This document shows, one piece after another, positions 9,002-19,804 of a DNA stretch of 64,000 bases. This stretch comes from Kosakonia pseudosacchari. GTDB lineage: Bacteria > Pseudomonadota > Gammaproteobacteria > Enterobacterales > Enterobacteriaceae. The notes beneath the pieces were generated by a model, which was given only the letters and a program-made list of their open reading frames with translations, had not been told where the DNA came from and ran no database searches. Numbering within the stretch: position 1 is the stretch's first letter; the number at the start of each line of letters is the position of its first letter. The stretch covers positions 1-64,000 of the forward strand of contig NZ_FXWP01000023.1 of NCBI RefSeq assembly GCF_900184035.1, in the 5' to 3' direction. Both the position numbers and the translations under genes were made by a program.

Positions 9002-10375
9002 TTACACCAGCCGCGCCTTCGCATCCGCAATCGCCTGCGCAACCTGCACCGGTGACACGCCGCCTTTCGCCGCGCGTTTATCCAGGCAGGATTGCAGTGA
9101 CAGAATGGGATAAACATCGTCGCCAATCACATCGCTGAATTTTTGCAAATCGGCAAGCGGCAGATCTTCCAGCGGCTTGCCCTGGCGAATCGCTTCTACC
9201 ACCGCTTCACCAACAATGTGGTGCGCTTCGCGGAACGGCACGCCTTTCGCAACCAGATAATCCGCCAGTTCGGTGGCGTTAGCGTACCCCTGCTGCGCCG
9301 CTTCCTGGCAGCGCGGGCGTTTCACCTGAATACCGTCCAGCACCAGCGCCGCCATGTGCAGGCAGTCAAGCCAGGTGTCGAGCGCATCGAACAGCCCTTC
9401 TTTGTCTTCCTGCATATCTTTGTTGTACGCCAGCGGCAGGCCTTTTAGCGTCATCATCATGCCGGTTAACGCGCCCTGCACACGGCCGCACTTACCACGG
9501 ATCAGCTCCAGCGCATCCGGGTTTTTCTTTTGCGGCATCAGCGAAGAACCAGAGGTTACGCGGTCAGAAAGCTCAACAAACGCCGCTTCGCCGGAGTTAA
9601 AGAAAATCAGATCTTCGGCAAAGCGCGACAGATGCACCATGCCAATTGACGCATCAGAAAGCAGCTCCAGCACGTGATCGCGGTCGGAGACGCTATCGAG
9701 GCTATTGCGGGTTGCCGAGGCAAAACCCAGCCAGCCCGCTAACTGCTCACGGTCGATTTCATACGCCGTTCCTGCCAGTGCGCCGCTGCCTAGCGGACTG
9801 ACATCCAGGCGTTTCAGCGTATCCTGCAAACGGCTTTCATCACGCGCCAGCATCTCAACATAGGCCAGCGACCAGTGCGCGAACGTCACCGGTTGCGCAC
9901 GTTGCAGGTGCGTATAACCCGGCATAACGGCGTCCTGGTTATTTTCCGCCGTCACCACCAGCGCGCTCTGCAACTGGCGATTCGCCAGCAGCAATTCACT
10001 GATGGTGTCTTTGCACCACAGCTTCAGATCGGTCGCGACCTGGTCATTACGACTGCGTCCGGTGTGCAGTTTTTTGCCCAGTTGGCCAACCTTATCAATG
10101 AGCTTACCTTCCACCCAACTGTGAATATCTTCTGCATCGCTTTGCAGGATCTGCTGCGGATTAGCACGCACCTCTTCCAGCAAATTATTCAGCGCTTCTT
10201 CCAGTTGCTGCTGCTCAGCCGCTGTCAACACGCCAACGGTTACCAGCGCTTTAGACCAGGCCACAGAGCCAACAATATCCTGCTCCGCCAGGCGATAGTC
10301 AAAGCGCAAAGAGTCATTGAACTGTTTGAACCGTTGATCCGCTGCCTGAGTAAAACGCCCGCCCCAAAGTGCCAT
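9002..10375 (-). CDS. argH: Argininosuccinate lyase ArgH
   Basis: Last step of arginine synthesis: argininosuccinate to arginine and fumarate. It has 457 residues, as in E. coli. The fumarase/aspartase signature [15 protein letters not shown] is at about residue 280, with the catalytic serine in [13 protein letters not shown] near 160 carries the active-site histidine. Last gene of the argCBH operon. Confidence 0.98.
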   Translation of the reverse strand: MALWGGRFTQAADQRFKQFNDSLRFDYRLAEQDIVGSVAWSKALVTVGVLTAAEQQQLEEALNNLLEEVRANPQQILQSDAEDIHSWVEGKLIDKVGQLGKKLHTGRSRNDQVATDLKLWCKDTISELLLANRQLQSALVVTAENNQDAVMPGYTHLQRAQPVTFAHWSLAYVEMLARDESRLQDTLKRLDVSPLGSGALAGTAYEIDREQLAGWLGFASATRNSLDSVSDRDHVLELLSDASIGMVHLSRFAEDLIFFNSGEAAFVELSDRVTSGSSLMPQKKNPDALELIRGKCGRVQGALTGMMMTLKGLPLAYNKDMQEDKEGLFDALDTWLDCLHMAALVLDGIQVKRPRCQEAAQQGYANATELADYLVAKGVPFREAHHIVGEAVVEAIRQGKPLEDLPLADLQKFSDVIGDDVYPILSLQSCLDKRAAKGGVSPVQVAQAIADAKARLV

Positions 10376-10403
10376 AGTGTGGTTCCTTCTCTTTATCCGT
10401 TTT

Positions 10404-10432
10404 GCCGGACGGCGCTGCGCCTGCCCGGCCTA
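10404..10432. repeat. REP-like element between argB and argH
   Basis: GCCGGACGGCGCTGCGCCTG then CCCGGCCTAC fits the enterobacterial REP (PU) consensus: an imperfect GC-rich palindrome ending in GCCTACA. It lies inside the arginine operon and may stabilise the upstream mRNA. Confidence 0.8.
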
Positions 10433-10449
10433 CATAAATTGTTGTGTCG

Positions 10450-11226
10450 TTACGCCAGAATACGGGTGCCGATCGGCGTGCCGTTAAACAGCGCGGGTAA
10501 CTGCTCGGCATGACGCCAGGAAGCGATATCCACCGGGCGACCCAGCGTGCGCGCCGCATCCAGCGCCGCATTCACTTTGACGATCATGCCATCGGTAATG
10601 ATGCCCTGGGCAATCAATTGCTCCGCTTTCGCTGCTGTCATCTCGGCAATGCGCTGGCCTTTACCGTCCAGAATGCCGCTTACATCAGACAGCAGGATCA
10701 GATCCGCACCCAATGTTGCAGCCAGCGCGGTTGCCGCCTGGTCGGCGTTGACGTTCATCAACTCACCTTCATCGGTGACGCCAATGGAGCTGATCACCGG
10801 CAAGAAACCGCCATTGAGCAGCGCGTTAATCAGTTTCGGTGAACCCGGTTGCGCCAGGCCCACATGCCCCAGCTCTTCATCCAGTTGTGTCACTTTCACG
10901 CTGTCGCCATCGCCGAGGAACAGGCCGACAGAGGCGATATGGTGTTTCTTCGCCCACGCCAGCAGGGTTTTGTTGGCCGTACCGGCCAGCGCACCGGTGA
11001 TGATGTCAATCTGATCCGCCGGGGTCACGCGCAGGCCATTTTTCTTTTTCACCGGCAGGTTGAGTTGTTTCATTAACTCATCCACCACGCAGCCGCCGCC
11101 GTGGACAATCACTAACGGGCGCTGATGAGATTCACGATAGTGCACCAGTGCCGTAAACAAACGCTCCAGCGCTTCCTCGCTATCCAGCAGTACGCCACCG
11201 AGCTTAATAATTAATGGATTCATCAT
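10450..11226 (-). CDS. argB: Acetylglutamate kinase ArgB
   Basis: Phosphorylates N-acetyl-L-glutamate. A 258-residue amino-acid kinase fold protein with the glycine-rich KLGGVLLD start, the [13 protein letters not shown] loop and NVNADQAA near residue 160, all as in E. coli. The start is ATG at 11226 or 11223 ([11 protein letters not shown]); a GTG just before is less likely. It lies 13 bp after argC. Confidence 0.97.
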   Translation of the reverse strand: MMNPLIIKLGGVLLDSEEALERLFTALVHYRESHQRPLVIVHGGGCVVDELMKQLNLPVKKKNGLRVTPADQIDIITGALAGTANKTLLAWAKKHHIASVGLFLGDGDSVKVTQLDEELGHVGLAQPGSPKLINALLNGGFLPVISSIGVTDEGELMNVNADQAATALAATLGADLILLSDVSGILDGKGQRIAEMTAAKAEQLIAQGIITDGMIVKVNAALDAARTLGRPVDIASWRHAEQLPALFNGTPIGTRILA

Positions 11227-11239
11227 CACGCCTGTTCAA

Positions 11240-12244
11240 TTAAATAAGTGACTGAGTTTCAGCATAGCCAAAACGAATATTCGCGCACTGTACTGCCTGC
11301 GCCGCCGCGCCTTTTAGCAAGTTATCTTCCGTGGCGACGACAATCAGGTGCTCATCCTGTACCGCAAAACCGATATCGCAGAACGGCAGGCCAACCACGT
11401 TTTTCAACGCCGGCACGCCTTTCTCGTACAAACGCACCAGCGGTTTGCTGTCGTAGGCTTGTTTGAACACATCCGCCACCTGCGCATGGGTAACGCCCGG
11501 TTGCAAACGGCAGGTAATGGTTTCAAGAATCCCGCGCGGGAAGCTCGCCAGGTGCGGAGTGAAAATCACCTGCGCACCAAGGTGAGTAGCGATTTCCGGA
11601 TGGTGGCGATGGTTGAAAACGCCGTAAGGTTGCAGGCTCACTTCACAGAAACTGTTCGAAAGCGCCGCTTTACGTCCCGCGCCGCTTACGCCGCTGGTGG
11701 CGTTGATCACCGGCCACTGGTTCAGATCCAGCAGCCCGGCATCGATCAGCGGTTTTAACGACAGCTGCGCCGCTGTCGGGTAGCAACCCGGTACGGCAAT
11801 TAATTGCGCTTCTTTCAGTTTGTCATGGTTCCACTCCGCCAGGCCATAAACCGCCTGCGCCAGCAGATCGGCGTGCTGATGGGTGAAACCGTAGAATTTT
11901 TCATAAAACGCAGGATCGTTAACGCGGTAAGCCCCGGAGAGATCGAACACCACACAGCCCGCCGCCAGGCAGGTTGGCACCAGATCGTGGCTCACTTCAT
12001 GGGCTGTGGCGAGAAAAACAACATCCACGCCGTCCAGGAAATCGCCAATATCGGACATCGGCTGTAACGGGAGATCAACCATACCTTTCAACTGCGGATG
12101 TAAATCAGAGATACATTTTCCTGCATCATTACTTTGCGCAGAAACCGTCAAAGCGGTTATGTTCATATGAGGATGGCGATTTACATAGGTCACTAGCTCT
12201 GCACCAGCATAACCGCTGGCACCCACAATTAATGTGTTCAACAT
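11240..12244 (-). CDS. argC: N-acetyl-gamma-glutamyl-phosphate reductase ArgC
   Basis: NADPH-dependent reduction of N-acetylglutamyl phosphate. It has 334 residues. The NADP motif [11 protein letters not shown] is at the N-terminus, and the catalytic cysteine is in [11 protein letters not shown] (about C154). First gene of argCBH, divergent from argE and controlled from the shared ARG boxes. Confidence 0.98.
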   Translation of the reverse strand: MLNTLIVGASGYAGAELVTYVNRHPHMNITALTVSAQSNDAGKCISDLHPQLKGMVDLPLQPMSDIGDFLDGVDVVFLATAHEVSHDLVPTCLAAGCVVFDLSGAYRVNDPAFYEKFYGFTHQHADLLAQAVYGLAEWNHDKLKEAQLIAVPGCYPTAAQLSLKPLIDAGLLDLNQWPVINATSGVSGAGRKAALSNSFCEVSLQPYGVFNHRHHPEIATHLGAQVIFTPHLASFPRGILETITCRLQPGVTHAQVADVFKQAYDSKPLVRLYEKGVPALKNVVGLPFCDIGFAVQDEHLIVVATEDNLLKGAAAQAVQCANIRFGYAETQSLI

Positions 12245-12348
12245 TGGGGCGGTTTACCTTCTTACGTCATGTGTGCCAGGGAAAGACTCGGCATCAATCC
12301 CGCGTCGCTGAGCAAAGTCGCCGCATGGGTTCCTTTACGCTCAACATT

Positions 12349-12387
12349 AATGTATTTTTATTCACATTTAGTGCATGAATATTGATA
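12349..12387. promoter_or_regulatory. Paired ARG boxes (ArgR operator) between argE and argC
   Basis: Two 18-bp ARG boxes with the canonical 3-bp gap: AATGTATTTTTATTCACA at 12349-12366 and AGTGCATGAATATTGATA at 12370-12387. They match the ArgR consensus (TGAAT-N4-ATTCA) at 11 and 10 of 12 core positions by eye. This is where ArgR-arginine represses both divergent operons. Confidence 0.9.
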
Positions 12388-12413
12388 CTATCACGAACTC
12401 AGGTATGTCAACA

Positions 12414-13565
12414 ATGAAAATGAATTTGCCACCATTTATCGAGATCTACCGCGCCCTGATAGCCACGCCGTCGATCAGCGCGACGGAAGAAGCGCTGGAT
12501 CAGAGTAATGCGTCTTTAATCAATTTGCTGGCAGGATGGTTTGGCGACCTCGGTTTCACGGTTGAAGTGCAGCCGGTTCCCGGCACCCGCAATAAATTCA
12601 ACATGCTCGCCAGTGCCGGAACCGGCGCGGGCGGTCTGTTGCTGACCGGCCACACCGACACAGTGCCGTTTGATGACGGGCGCTGGACGCGCGACCCGTT
12701 CACGCTGACCGAACATGACAACAAGCTCTACGGTCTGGGCACTGCCGACATGAAAGGCTTTTTCGCCTTTATTCTTGATGCGCTGCGTGACGTCGATGTG
12801 ACAAAACTGAGCAAGCCGCTGTATGTGCTCGCCACCGCCGATGAAGAGACCAGCATGGCGGGTGCGCGCTATTTCTCCGAGAACACGCAGCTGCGCCCGG
12901 ACTGCGCCATCATTGGCGAACCGACCTCGTTGCAGCCGGTGCGTGCGCATAAAGGCCATATCTCTAATGCGATTCGCATTCTTGGTCAGTCCGGCCACTC
13001 CAGCGATCCGGCGCGCGGCGTCAACGCCATCGAACTGATGCATGATGCCATCGGCCATATTCTGCAACTGCGCGACAGCCTGAAAGAACGTTATCACTAT
13101 GACGCATTCACCGTGCCGTATCCGACGCTGAATCTTGGGCATATTCACGGTGGTGATGCGGCAAACCGTATCTGCGCCTGTTGCGAACTGCACATGGATA
13201 TCCGTCCACTTCCAGGCATGACGCTTAACGATCTCAATGGGCTGTTAAACGATGCACTGGAACCAGTAAGTTCTCGTTGGCCGGGCCGTTTGACCATTTC
13301 TGAACTGCACCCGCCGATTCCGGGATACGAATGCCCGCCGGATCACCACCTGGTCGAAGTGGTAGAAAAACTGCTCGGCGTCGAAACGGAGGTCGTGAAC
13401 TACTGCACCGAAGCGCCCTTTATTCAGACGCTTTGCCCGACGCTGGTGCTGGGGCCTGGGTCTATCAACCAGGCGCACCAGCCGGATGAATACCTGGAAA
13501 CCCGCTTTATTAAACCAACGCGCGAACTCATCACCCAGGTTGTGCATCATTTCTGCTGGCACTGA
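12414..13565 (+). CDS. argE: Acetylornithine deacetylase ArgE
   Basis: Zn metallohydrolase (M20) releasing ornithine from N-acetylornithine. It has 383 residues from the ATG at 12414, matching E. coli. Metal-site motifs GHTDTVP (about 78-84) and GTADMKGF (about 109-116), and the catalytic ATADEETSM block, are present. Upstream in-frame ATGs at 12375 and 12405 lie within or near the operator and would add residues the family lacks. Confidence 0.96.
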   Translation: MKMNLPPFIEIYRALIATPSISATEEALDQSNASLINLLAGWFGDLGFTVEVQPVPGTRNKFNMLASAGTGAGGLLLTGHTDTVPFDDGRWTRDPFTLTEHDNKLYGLGTADMKGFFAFILDALRDVDVTKLSKPLYVLATADEETSMAGARYFSENTQLRPDCAIIGEPTSLQPVRAHKGHISNAIRILGQSGHSSDPARGVNAIELMHDAIGHILQLRDSLKERYHYDAFTVPYPTLNLGHIHGGDAANRICACCELHMDIRPLPGMTLNDLNGLLNDALEPVSSRWPGRLTISELHPPIPGYECPPDHHLVEVVEKLLGVETEVVNYCTEAPFIQTLCPTLVLGPGSINQAHQPDEYLETRFIKPTRELITQVVHHFCWH

Positions 13566-13584
13566 TTCTGTTTTTGCTCTTAAT

Positions 13585-13607
13585 CCCCCTCATCCGAGGG
13601 GGTTTTT
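13585..13607 (+). terminator. argE terminator
   Basis: A CCCCCT, CATCCG, AGGGGG stem followed by TTTTT, 20 bp after the argE stop. Confidence 0.85.
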
Positions 13608-13827
13608 GTCTGTGAAAAAGAGTGACAAATGTCACTTTTTCATAAGCAATACTTATTGGACACGATGCGAATTAAATTTCGTAAATTGTCGGCATTTATT
13701 CGTTTGCTGAAGCGATTTCGCAACAATTGACGCGATGGGTTTTACGTGGCTTTATAAAAGACGGTGTCTTATATCTGCTCAACGACAGATATAACAAAAT
13801 AAAATGAGATGGGGTGTCTGGGGTAAC

Positions 13828-16479
13828 ATGAACGAACAATATTCCGCTTTGCGTAGTAATGTCAGTATGCTCGGCAAACTGCTGGGAGATACCATCAAGG
13901 ATGCACTCGGCGAGAACATTCTCGACCGGGTAGAAACAATCCGTAAGCTGTCCAAATCTTCTCGCGCCGGGAATGAAGCCAACCGTCAGGAACTGCTCAC
14001 AACGTTGCAGAATCTGTCCAATGACGAGCTGCTGCCGGTAGCACGCGCGTTTAGCCAGTTCCTGAACCTTGCCAACACTGCTGAGCAATACCACAGCATT
14101 TCAGCGAAAGGCGAAGCGGCCAGCAACCCGGAAGTGATTGCCCAGACCATCAGAAAGCTGAAAGACCAACCCAATCTCAACGAAGCCACGATTATCAAAG
14201 CGATTGAATCACTGTCGCTGGAACTGGTGCTGACTGCGCACCCAACCGAAATCACTCGCCGTACGCTGATTCACAAAATGGTGGAAGTGAATAACTGCTT
14301 AAAGCAGTTAGATAACAGCGACATCGCCGATTATGAACGCCACCAGCTGATGCGCCGCCTGCGCCAGTTGATTGCTCAGTCCTGGCATACCGATGAAATC
14401 CGCAGAAACCGCCCAAGCCCGGTAGATGAAGCCAAATGGGGCTTTGCGGTGGTGGAAAACAGTCTGTGGGAAGGTGTGCCAAACTACCTGCGCGAGCTGA
14501 ACGAACAACTCGAAGAGAACCTCAATTACAAACTGCCGGTGGATTTTGTTCCGGTGCGCTTTACCTCGTGGATGGGTGGCGACCGTGACGGTAACCCGAA
14601 CGTGACCGCCGATATCACCCGCCATGTCCTGCTGCTCAGCCGCTGGAAAGCGACCGACCTGTTCCTGAAAGATATTCAGTTGCTGATTTCCGAACTGTCG
14701 ATGGTGGAGTGTACCGACGAGCTGCGCGAACTGGCGGGCGCAGAAGGCGCGCGCGAACCGTATCGCTACCTGATGAAGAAGCTGCGCGGCGATCTGATGG
14801 CCACCCAGGCTTGGCTGGAAGCGCGTCTGAAAGGCCAGAAATTACCGAAACCTGCCGGGCTGCTGACGCAAAACGAGCAACTGTGGGAACCGCTCTACGC
14901 CTGTTATAAATCGTTGCAGGCCTGCGGCATGGGCATTATCGCCAATGGCGAGCTGCTTGATACATTACGCCGGGTGAAGAGTTTTGGCGTGCCGCTGGTG
15001 CGCATCGACATTCGCCAGGAGAGCACCCGTCATACGGAAGCGCTGGGCGAATTAACGCGCTATTTGGGCATTGGCGACTACGAAAGCTGGTCGGAAGCGG
15101 ACAAACAGGCATTCCTGATCCGTGAACTGAACTCCAAACGTCCGCTGCTGCCGCGCCAGTGGGAACCAAGCGAAGAGACCCGCGAAGTGCTGGACACCTG
15201 CCGGGTGATCGCCGAAGCGCCGCGCGGATCCATCGCCGCGTATGTGATCTCCATGGCGAAGACACCTTCAGACGTGCTGGCAGTTCACCTGCTGCTGAAA
15301 GAAGCCGGTATCGGTTTCGCGCTGCCGGTCGCGCCGTTGTTTGAAACCCTTGATGACCTGAATAACGCCGACGACGTGATGACCCAGTTGCTGAATATCG
15401 ACTGGTATCGCGGCTTTATCCAGGGCAAACAGATGGTGATGATTGGCTACTCCGACTCGGCGAAAGACGCGGGCGTAATGGCTGCTTCATGGGCGCAATA
15501 TCAGGCGCAGGACGCGTTAATCAAAACCTGCGAAAAAGCCGGTATTGAACTGACACTGTTCCACGGTCGTGGCGGCTCTATTGGCCGTGGCGGCGCACCG
15601 GCTCACGCCGCGCTGCTTTCGCAACCGCCAGGCAGCCTGAAAGGCGGCTTACGCGTCACCGAACAGGGCGAGATGATCCGCTTCAAATACGGTCTGCCGG
15701 AAGTCACCATCAGCAGCTTGTCGCTTTATACCAGCGCCATCATGGAAGCGAACCTGCTGCCGCCGCCGGAGCCGAAAAGCGAATGGCGCCATATCATGGA
15801 CGAGCTCTCAACCATCTCCTGCGATATGTACCGTGGCTATGTGCGTGAAAACAAAGATTTCGTACCGTACTTCCGTTCCGCCACGCCGGAGCAGGAACTG
15901 GGCAAACTGCCGCTGGGTTCGCGTCCGGCGAAACGTCGCCCGACCGGTGGCGTTGAATCGCTGCGCGCGATCCCGTGGATTTTCGCCTGGACGCAAAACC
16001 GCCTGATGCTGCCTGCCTGGCTGGGTGCGGGGGCGGCATTGCAGAAAGTGGTGGAAGATGGCAAACAGAGCGAGCTGGAAGCCATGTGCCGCGACTGGCC
16101 ATTCTTCTCCACCCGCCTTGGCATGCTGGAGATGGTGTTCTCGAAAGCCGACCTGTGGCTGGCAGAATATTATGATCAGCGTCTGGTGAAACCCGAACTG
16201 TGGGCGTTGGGTAGCGAACTGCGCAAGCTGCTGGAAGCGGATATCAAAGTGGTACTGGCAATCGCCAACGACTCGCACTTAATGGCCGATTTGCCGTGGA
16301 TCGCCGAATCTATCCAGTTGCGTAATATCTATACCGACCCACTGAACGTGTTGCAGGCTGAGCTGCTGCACCGCTCGCGCCTTGCGGAAGAAGAAGGTAA
16401 AGAGCCGGATCACCGCGTTGAGCAAGCGCTGATGGTCACGATCGCCGGGGTGGCGGCGGGTATGCGTAATACCGGCTAA
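13828..16479 (+). CDS. ppc: Phosphoenolpyruvate carboxylase Ppc
   Basis: Carboxylates PEP to oxaloacetate to refill the TCA cycle. It has 883 residues, as in E. coli. The catalytic histidine is in [13 protein letters not shown] (about 138), with the bicarbonate/PEP loop [18 protein letters not shown] at about 578-595 and the C-terminal MRNTG. The start at 13828 gives [11 protein letters not shown]; an ATG at 13804 is in frame but adds unlike residues. Followed by a clear terminator. Confidence 0.98.
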   Translation: MNEQYSALRSNVSMLGKLLGDTIKDALGENILDRVETIRKLSKSSRAGNEANRQELLTTLQNLSNDELLPVARAFSQFLNLANTAEQYHSISAKGEAASNPEVIAQTIRKLKDQPNLNEATIIKAIESLSLELVLTAHPTEITRRTLIHKMVEVNNCLKQLDNSDIADYERHQLMRRLRQLIAQSWHTDEIRRNRPSPVDEAKWGFAVVENSLWEGVPNYLRELNEQLEENLNYKLPVDFVPVRFTSWMGGDRDGNPNVTADITRHVLLLSRWKATDLFLKDIQLLISELSMVECTDELRELAGAEGAREPYRYLMKKLRGDLMATQAWLEARLKGQKLPKPAGLLTQNEQLWEPLYACYKSLQACGMGIIANGELLDTLRRVKSFGVPLVRIDIRQESTRHTEALGELTRYLGIGDYESWSEADKQAFLIRELNSKRPLLPRQWEPSEETREVLDTCRVIAEAPRGSIAAYVISMAKTPSDVLAVHLLLKEAGIGFALPVAPLFETLDDLNNADDVMTQLLNIDWYRGFIQGKQMVMIGYSDSAKDAGVMAASWAQYQAQDALIKTCEKAGIELTLFHGRGGSIGRGGAPAHAALLSQPPGSLKGGLRVTEQGEMIRFKYGLPEVTISSLSLYTSAIMEANLLPPPEPKSEWRHIMDELSTISCDMYRGYVRENKDFVPYFRSATPEQELGKLPLGSRPAKRRPTGGVESLRAIPWIFAWTQNRLMLPAWLGAGAALQKVVEDGKQSELEAMCRDWPFFSTRLGMLEMVFSKADLWLAEYYDQRLVKPELWALGSELRKLLEADIKVVLAIANDSHLMADLPWIAESIQLRNIYTDPLNVLQAELLHRSRLAEEEGKEPDHRVEQALMVTIAGVAAGMRNTG

Positions 16480-16494
16480 TTTAGCGGTTATCGC

Positions 16495-16523
16495 AAAAGG
16501 CCACACAGGTTGTGGCCTTTTTT
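16495..16523 (+). terminator. ppc terminator
   Basis: AAAAGGCCACA, CAGGT, TGTGGCC then a run of six Ts, 16 bp after the ppc stop. Confidence 0.93.
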
Positions 16524-16571
16524 GATCCTGCCAGTTAAGGTTATCCCTTCGCCAGCAACTAAAGGGACACC

Positions 16572-17432
16572 ATGAGTCTCGATGTCAGCCATCTTATCTC
16601 GCGCCTGATAAACGGCCCGGCTCCGCTACGGCAGATATGCTTTGCGGGCGTGACCGGAACCGCGCCTGCGCAGGCCTGCCAGGTCGATTTTCCACGCCTG
16701 GAGATTGTGCTGGAAGGCACGGTGACCGATACGGGGATCAACGGCGAAACCGCGCGAATGTCGCAGCACGACGTGCTGTATGTTCCCGCCGGTAGCTGGA
16801 ATCACCCACAATGGCAGCTCCCGGCCACTACCTTAAGCGTGTTGTTTGGCAAGCAACAGCTCAGTTTTAACGTCACGCAGTGGGATGGCGCCATGCTGCA
16901 AAACCTGGCGAAACAACATGTTGCGCGACGCGGCCCGCGCGTTGGCTCCTTCCTGCTACAAACCCTGCATGAAATGCAGATGCAACCGCACGAACAGCAA
17001 ACCGCACGCCTGATCGTCACCAGCCTGCTCAGCCATTGTCATGACTTGCTCGGTAGCCAGATCCAAACCGCGTCGCGCAGCCAGGCGCTGTTCGAAGCCA
17101 TTCGCGACTATATCGACGAAAATTATGCTTTGCCGCTCACGCGCGAATCGGTGGCGCAGGCGTTTTATATTTCTCCCAATTACCTGTCGCACCTGTTTCA
17201 GAAAACCAGTTCTGTCGGCTTCAACGAATATCTGACTCATACCCGGCTGGAGCACGCCAAAACGTTACTCAAAGGGTACGATTTAAAAGTCAAAGAAGTG
17301 GCGCACAGCTGCGGGTTTGTTGACAGCAACTACTTCTGCCGCCTGTTTCGTAAAAACACGGAACGCTCCCCCTCGGAATATCGCCAGCAGTACCACAGCC
17401 ATCTCAGCGAAAAGTCCCCGCTGGACGAATAA
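16572..17432 (+). CDS. yijO: AraC-family transcriptional regulator YijO
   Basis: A 286-residue regulator with an N-terminal cupin-like sensing domain and a C-terminal double helix-turn-helix (about 185-280; SVAQAFYISPNYLSHLFQK and EVAHSCGFVDSNYFCRLFRK). It closely matches E. coli YijO, whose targets are not established. In K-12 eptC separates it from ppc and the frw/pfl/ptsA cluster follows it. Here it sits directly between ppc and fsaB, so one possible target is fsaB-gldA. This last point is inference. Confidence 0.92.
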   Translation: MSLDVSHLISRLINGPAPLRQICFAGVTGTAPAQACQVDFPRLEIVLEGTVTDTGINGETARMSQHDVLYVPAGSWNHPQWQLPATTLSVLFGKQQLSFNVTQWDGAMLQNLAKQHVARRGPRVGSFLLQTLHEMQMQPHEQQTARLIVTSLLSHCHDLLGSQIQTASRSQALFEAIRDYIDENYALPLTRESVAQAFYISPNYLSHLFQKTSSVGFNEYLTHTRLEHAKTLLKGYDLKVKEVAHSCGFVDSNYFCRLFRKNTERSPSEYRQQYHSHLSEKSPLDE

Positions 17433-17644
17433 ACGCAAAACTGGATTTTTGTACGTTAAAAATACCCGGTTTGTTTTCGCGGCGCTCTACAACGCCTTTT
17501 TCATCTGCTATCACGTAATTTGTGAGACAGCTCGCACTTTGCCCTCTCGATCACATTTGTCCAGTGTTTGGCAGATTTGTTATATGGCGAGCATACAACC
17601 CCCGCTCTTATGCTGTGTGCAGAAACGCTATATGAGGAAGCATG

Positions 17645-18307
17645 ATGGAACTGTATCTGGACACCGCAAACGTAGCGGAAGTGGAGCGCCTGGCGCGAAT
17701 TTTCCCGCTGGCGGGCGTAACCACCAATCCGAGCATTATCGCCGCCGGTAAAGACTCCCTGTGGGACGTATTGCCACGCCTGCAACGCGCTATTGGCCCA
17801 CAAGGAACGCTGTTTGCCCAGGTGATGAGCCGCGAAGCGGATGGCATGGTGGCGGAGGCCAAACGCCTCAATAACGCCGTGCCGGATATTGTGGTCAAAA
17901 TTCCGGTCACTGCTGAAGGCCTGGCCGCCATCAAGCGACTGAAAAAAGAGGGAATTGCCACGCTGGGTACGGCAGTTTACAGCGCCGCGCAGGGGCTGCT
18001 TGCCGCGCTGGCGGGCGCAAAATATGTCGCGCCTTATGTTAACCGCGTCGATGCACAGGGCGGAGACGGGATCCGCATGGTGCAGGAGCTGCAAACCCTG
18101 CTGAAACTCCATGCGCCAGAGAGCAAAGTGCTGGCGGCCAGTTTTAAAACGCCGCGCCAGGCACTGGAGTGTTTGTTGGTCGGATGCGAAGCGATCACGC
18201 TCCCATTAGATGTAGCGCAACAAATGCTCAATACGCCCGCAGTAGAGTCAGCCATTGAGAAGTTTGAACAGGACTGGAAAACAGTTTTTGGTAACCTCAA
18301 CCTGTAA
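17645..18307 (+). CDS. fsaB: Fructose-6-phosphate aldolase FsaB
   Basis: Transaldolase-like class I aldolase that cleaves fructose 6-phosphate to dihydroxyacetone and glyceraldehyde 3-phosphate. It has 220 residues. The [16 protein letters not shown] start, the GVTTNPS loop and the Schiff-base lysine in IVVKIPVT (about K85) are present. Of the two overlapping ATGs (17642, 17645) the second gives the family N-terminus. Only 11 bp separate it from gldA, so dihydroxyacetone made here can pass to GldA. Confidence 0.96.
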   Translation: MELYLDTANVAEVERLARIFPLAGVTTNPSIIAAGKDSLWDVLPRLQRAIGPQGTLFAQVMSREADGMVAEAKRLNNAVPDIVVKIPVTAEGLAAIKRLKKEGIATLGTAVYSAAQGLLAALAGAKYVAPYVNRVDAQGGDGIRMVQELQTLLKLHAPESKVLAASFKTPRQALECLLVGCEAITLPLDVAQQMLNTPAVESAIEKFEQDWKTVFGNLNL

Positions 18308-18318
18308 GGAGGCAGTAT

Positions 18319-19422
18319 ATGGACCGCATCATCCAGTCACCGGGCAAATATATCCAGGGTGCAGATGTTATCACCCGCCTCGGTGACTATCTCAAACCGC
18401 TGGCCGATCGCTGGCTGGTGGTCGGTGACAAATTTGTGCTTAGTTTTGCGCAGGAAATGCTGCAAAAAAGTCTGGTGGATGCCGGGCTGGCCTGCGAAAT
18501 CGCGCCGTTCGGCGGCGAATGTTCACAAAACGAAATTGACCGGCTGCGCGGTGTGGCAGAAAGCGCCCGCTGTGGCGCAGTGCTCGGCATCGGCGGCGGC
18601 AAAACGCTGGATACCGCTAAAGCGCTGGCGCATTTCATGCAGGTGCCGGTAGCAATCGCCCCGACCATAGCCTCTACCGATGCGCCCTGTAGCGCGCTGT
18701 CGGTTATCTACACCGACAGTGGCGAGTTTGACCGCTATTTGCTGCTGCCCAACAACCCGGATCGGGTGATTGTCGACACCAAAATTGTCGCCGGAGCCCC
18801 TGCGCGTTTGCTGGCAGCCGGGATTGGCGATGCACTCTCTACCTGGTTTGAAGCGCGTGCTTGTTCGCGCAGTGGCGCAAAAACCATGGCGGGTGGTCAG
18901 TGTACACAATCCGCCCTCGCGCTGGCGGAGCTCTGTTACAACACGCTGCTTGAAGAGGGTGAAAAAGCAATGTTCGCCGCCGAACAGCATGTGGTAACAC
19001 CTGCGCTGGAGCGCGTGGTGGAAGCCAATACTTACCTGAGCGGCGTCGGTTTTGAGAGCGGGGGTCTGGCGGCAGCACACGCCATTCATAACGGCATCAC
19101 GGCGATTCCGGAGGCACATCATTACTACCATGGCGAAAAAGTGGCGTTTGGCACCTTAACCCAGTTGGTGCTGGAAAACGCGCCGCTGGAAGAGTTCGAA
19201 ACCGTCGCGGCGCTGTGCCATACCGTCGGCTTACCGATTACGCTGGCGCAACTGGGTATTAAAACCGATATTCCGGCGAAAATGCGCATCGTGGCGCAAG
19301 CCGCCTGTACACAAGGGGAAACCATTCATAATATGCCGGGCGGCGCGACGCCGGATCAGGTCTATGCCGCGCTACTGGTCGCCGATCAGTACGGGCAGCG
19401 TTTTCTTGAAGAGTGGGAATAA
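18319..19422 (+). CDS. gldA: Glycerol dehydrogenase GldA
   Basis: NAD- and Zn-dependent oxidation of glycerol to dihydroxyacetone (or the reverse). It has 367 residues, like E. coli. The [11 protein letters not shown] nucleotide motif (about 94-104) and the Zn ligands expected in GDALSTW (about 171) and AAHAIHNG / [12 protein letters not shown] (about 254-275) are visible. The RBS AAGGAGG is just upstream. Cotranscribed with fsaB and followed by a terminator. Confidence 0.97.
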   Translation: MDRIIQSPGKYIQGADVITRLGDYLKPLADRWLVVGDKFVLSFAQEMLQKSLVDAGLACEIAPFGGECSQNEIDRLRGVAESARCGAVLGIGGGKTLDTAKALAHFMQVPVAIAPTIASTDAPCSALSVIYTDSGEFDRYLLLPNNPDRVIVDTKIVAGAPARLLAAGIGDALSTWFEARACSRSGAKTMAGGQCTQSALALAELCYNTLLEEGEKAMFAAEQHVVTPALERVVEANTYLSGVGFESGGLAAAHAIHNGITAIPEAHHYYHGEKVAFGTLTQLVLENAPLEEFETVAALCHTVGLPITLAQLGIKTDIPAKMRIVAQAACTQGETIHNMPGGATPDQVYAALLVADQYGQRFLEEWE

Positions 19423-19443
19423 CGCTCACCTACTCACCTAAGT

Positions 19444-19470
19444 AAAAAGCCGGATAGTTGTCCGGCTTTT
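19444..19470 (+). terminator. gldA terminator
   Basis: AAAAAGCCGGA, TAGTTG, TCCGGCTTTT, 21 bp after the gldA stop. It marks the left border of the accessory islet. Confidence 0.92.
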
Positions 19471-19743
19471 CTGTACCGATTTACCGGGCTCCGTTTGGTA
19501 AACGGAAAATATAGCAATCCTTGGTTCGATACCATCATTAACCGATGAAACAGCGATTTTTCATAGGCTTGCATTTCCTTAGAGCTCATGTGCCTCATAG
19601 AGGGCAAAAGCTCCCTTTTCTGACAGTTCGGCTTCTTCATCAAGATACCATGCGACCTATCTGAGTTGGGGATAGCTGTTTATTTTTCATCGTAAAGAGT
19701 CTCTCCCTGCAGTGGGTAACACATTAAGCCATGCAGGAAATTT

Positions 19744-19797
19744 CCGTTAAGTCTGACTCGATATATGATAAGAACTTAACCACGTTAAGCATAAGGA
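19744..19797 (+). promoter_or_regulatory. Leader of the effector gene: inverted repeat, possible -10, RBS
   Basis: The gap 19471-19804 holds no gene that I can support. Near its right end lies CTTAACCACGTTAAG at 19775-19789, a 6-bp inverted repeat with a 3-bp centre, and one more GTTAAG half at 19745-19750. A TATGAT at 19763-19768 could be a -10 box, which would place the palindrome over the start of transcription. AAGGA at 19793-19797 is the RBS for the GTG at 19805. Operator function is inferred from symmetry and position only. Confidence 0.45.
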
Positions 19798-19804
19798 ATT
19801 GCCT

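Noticed and set aside
12375-12413. Earlier ATG starts for argE
   Set aside because: They fall inside or next to the ArgR boxes and would add residues absent from the family.
19434-19643. 69-codon minus-strand frame between gldA and the toxin gene
   Set aside because: It reads through the gldA terminator stem, ends 12 bp after gldA, has no clear RBS and no similarity that I recognise. Possibly a remnant, but not supportable.
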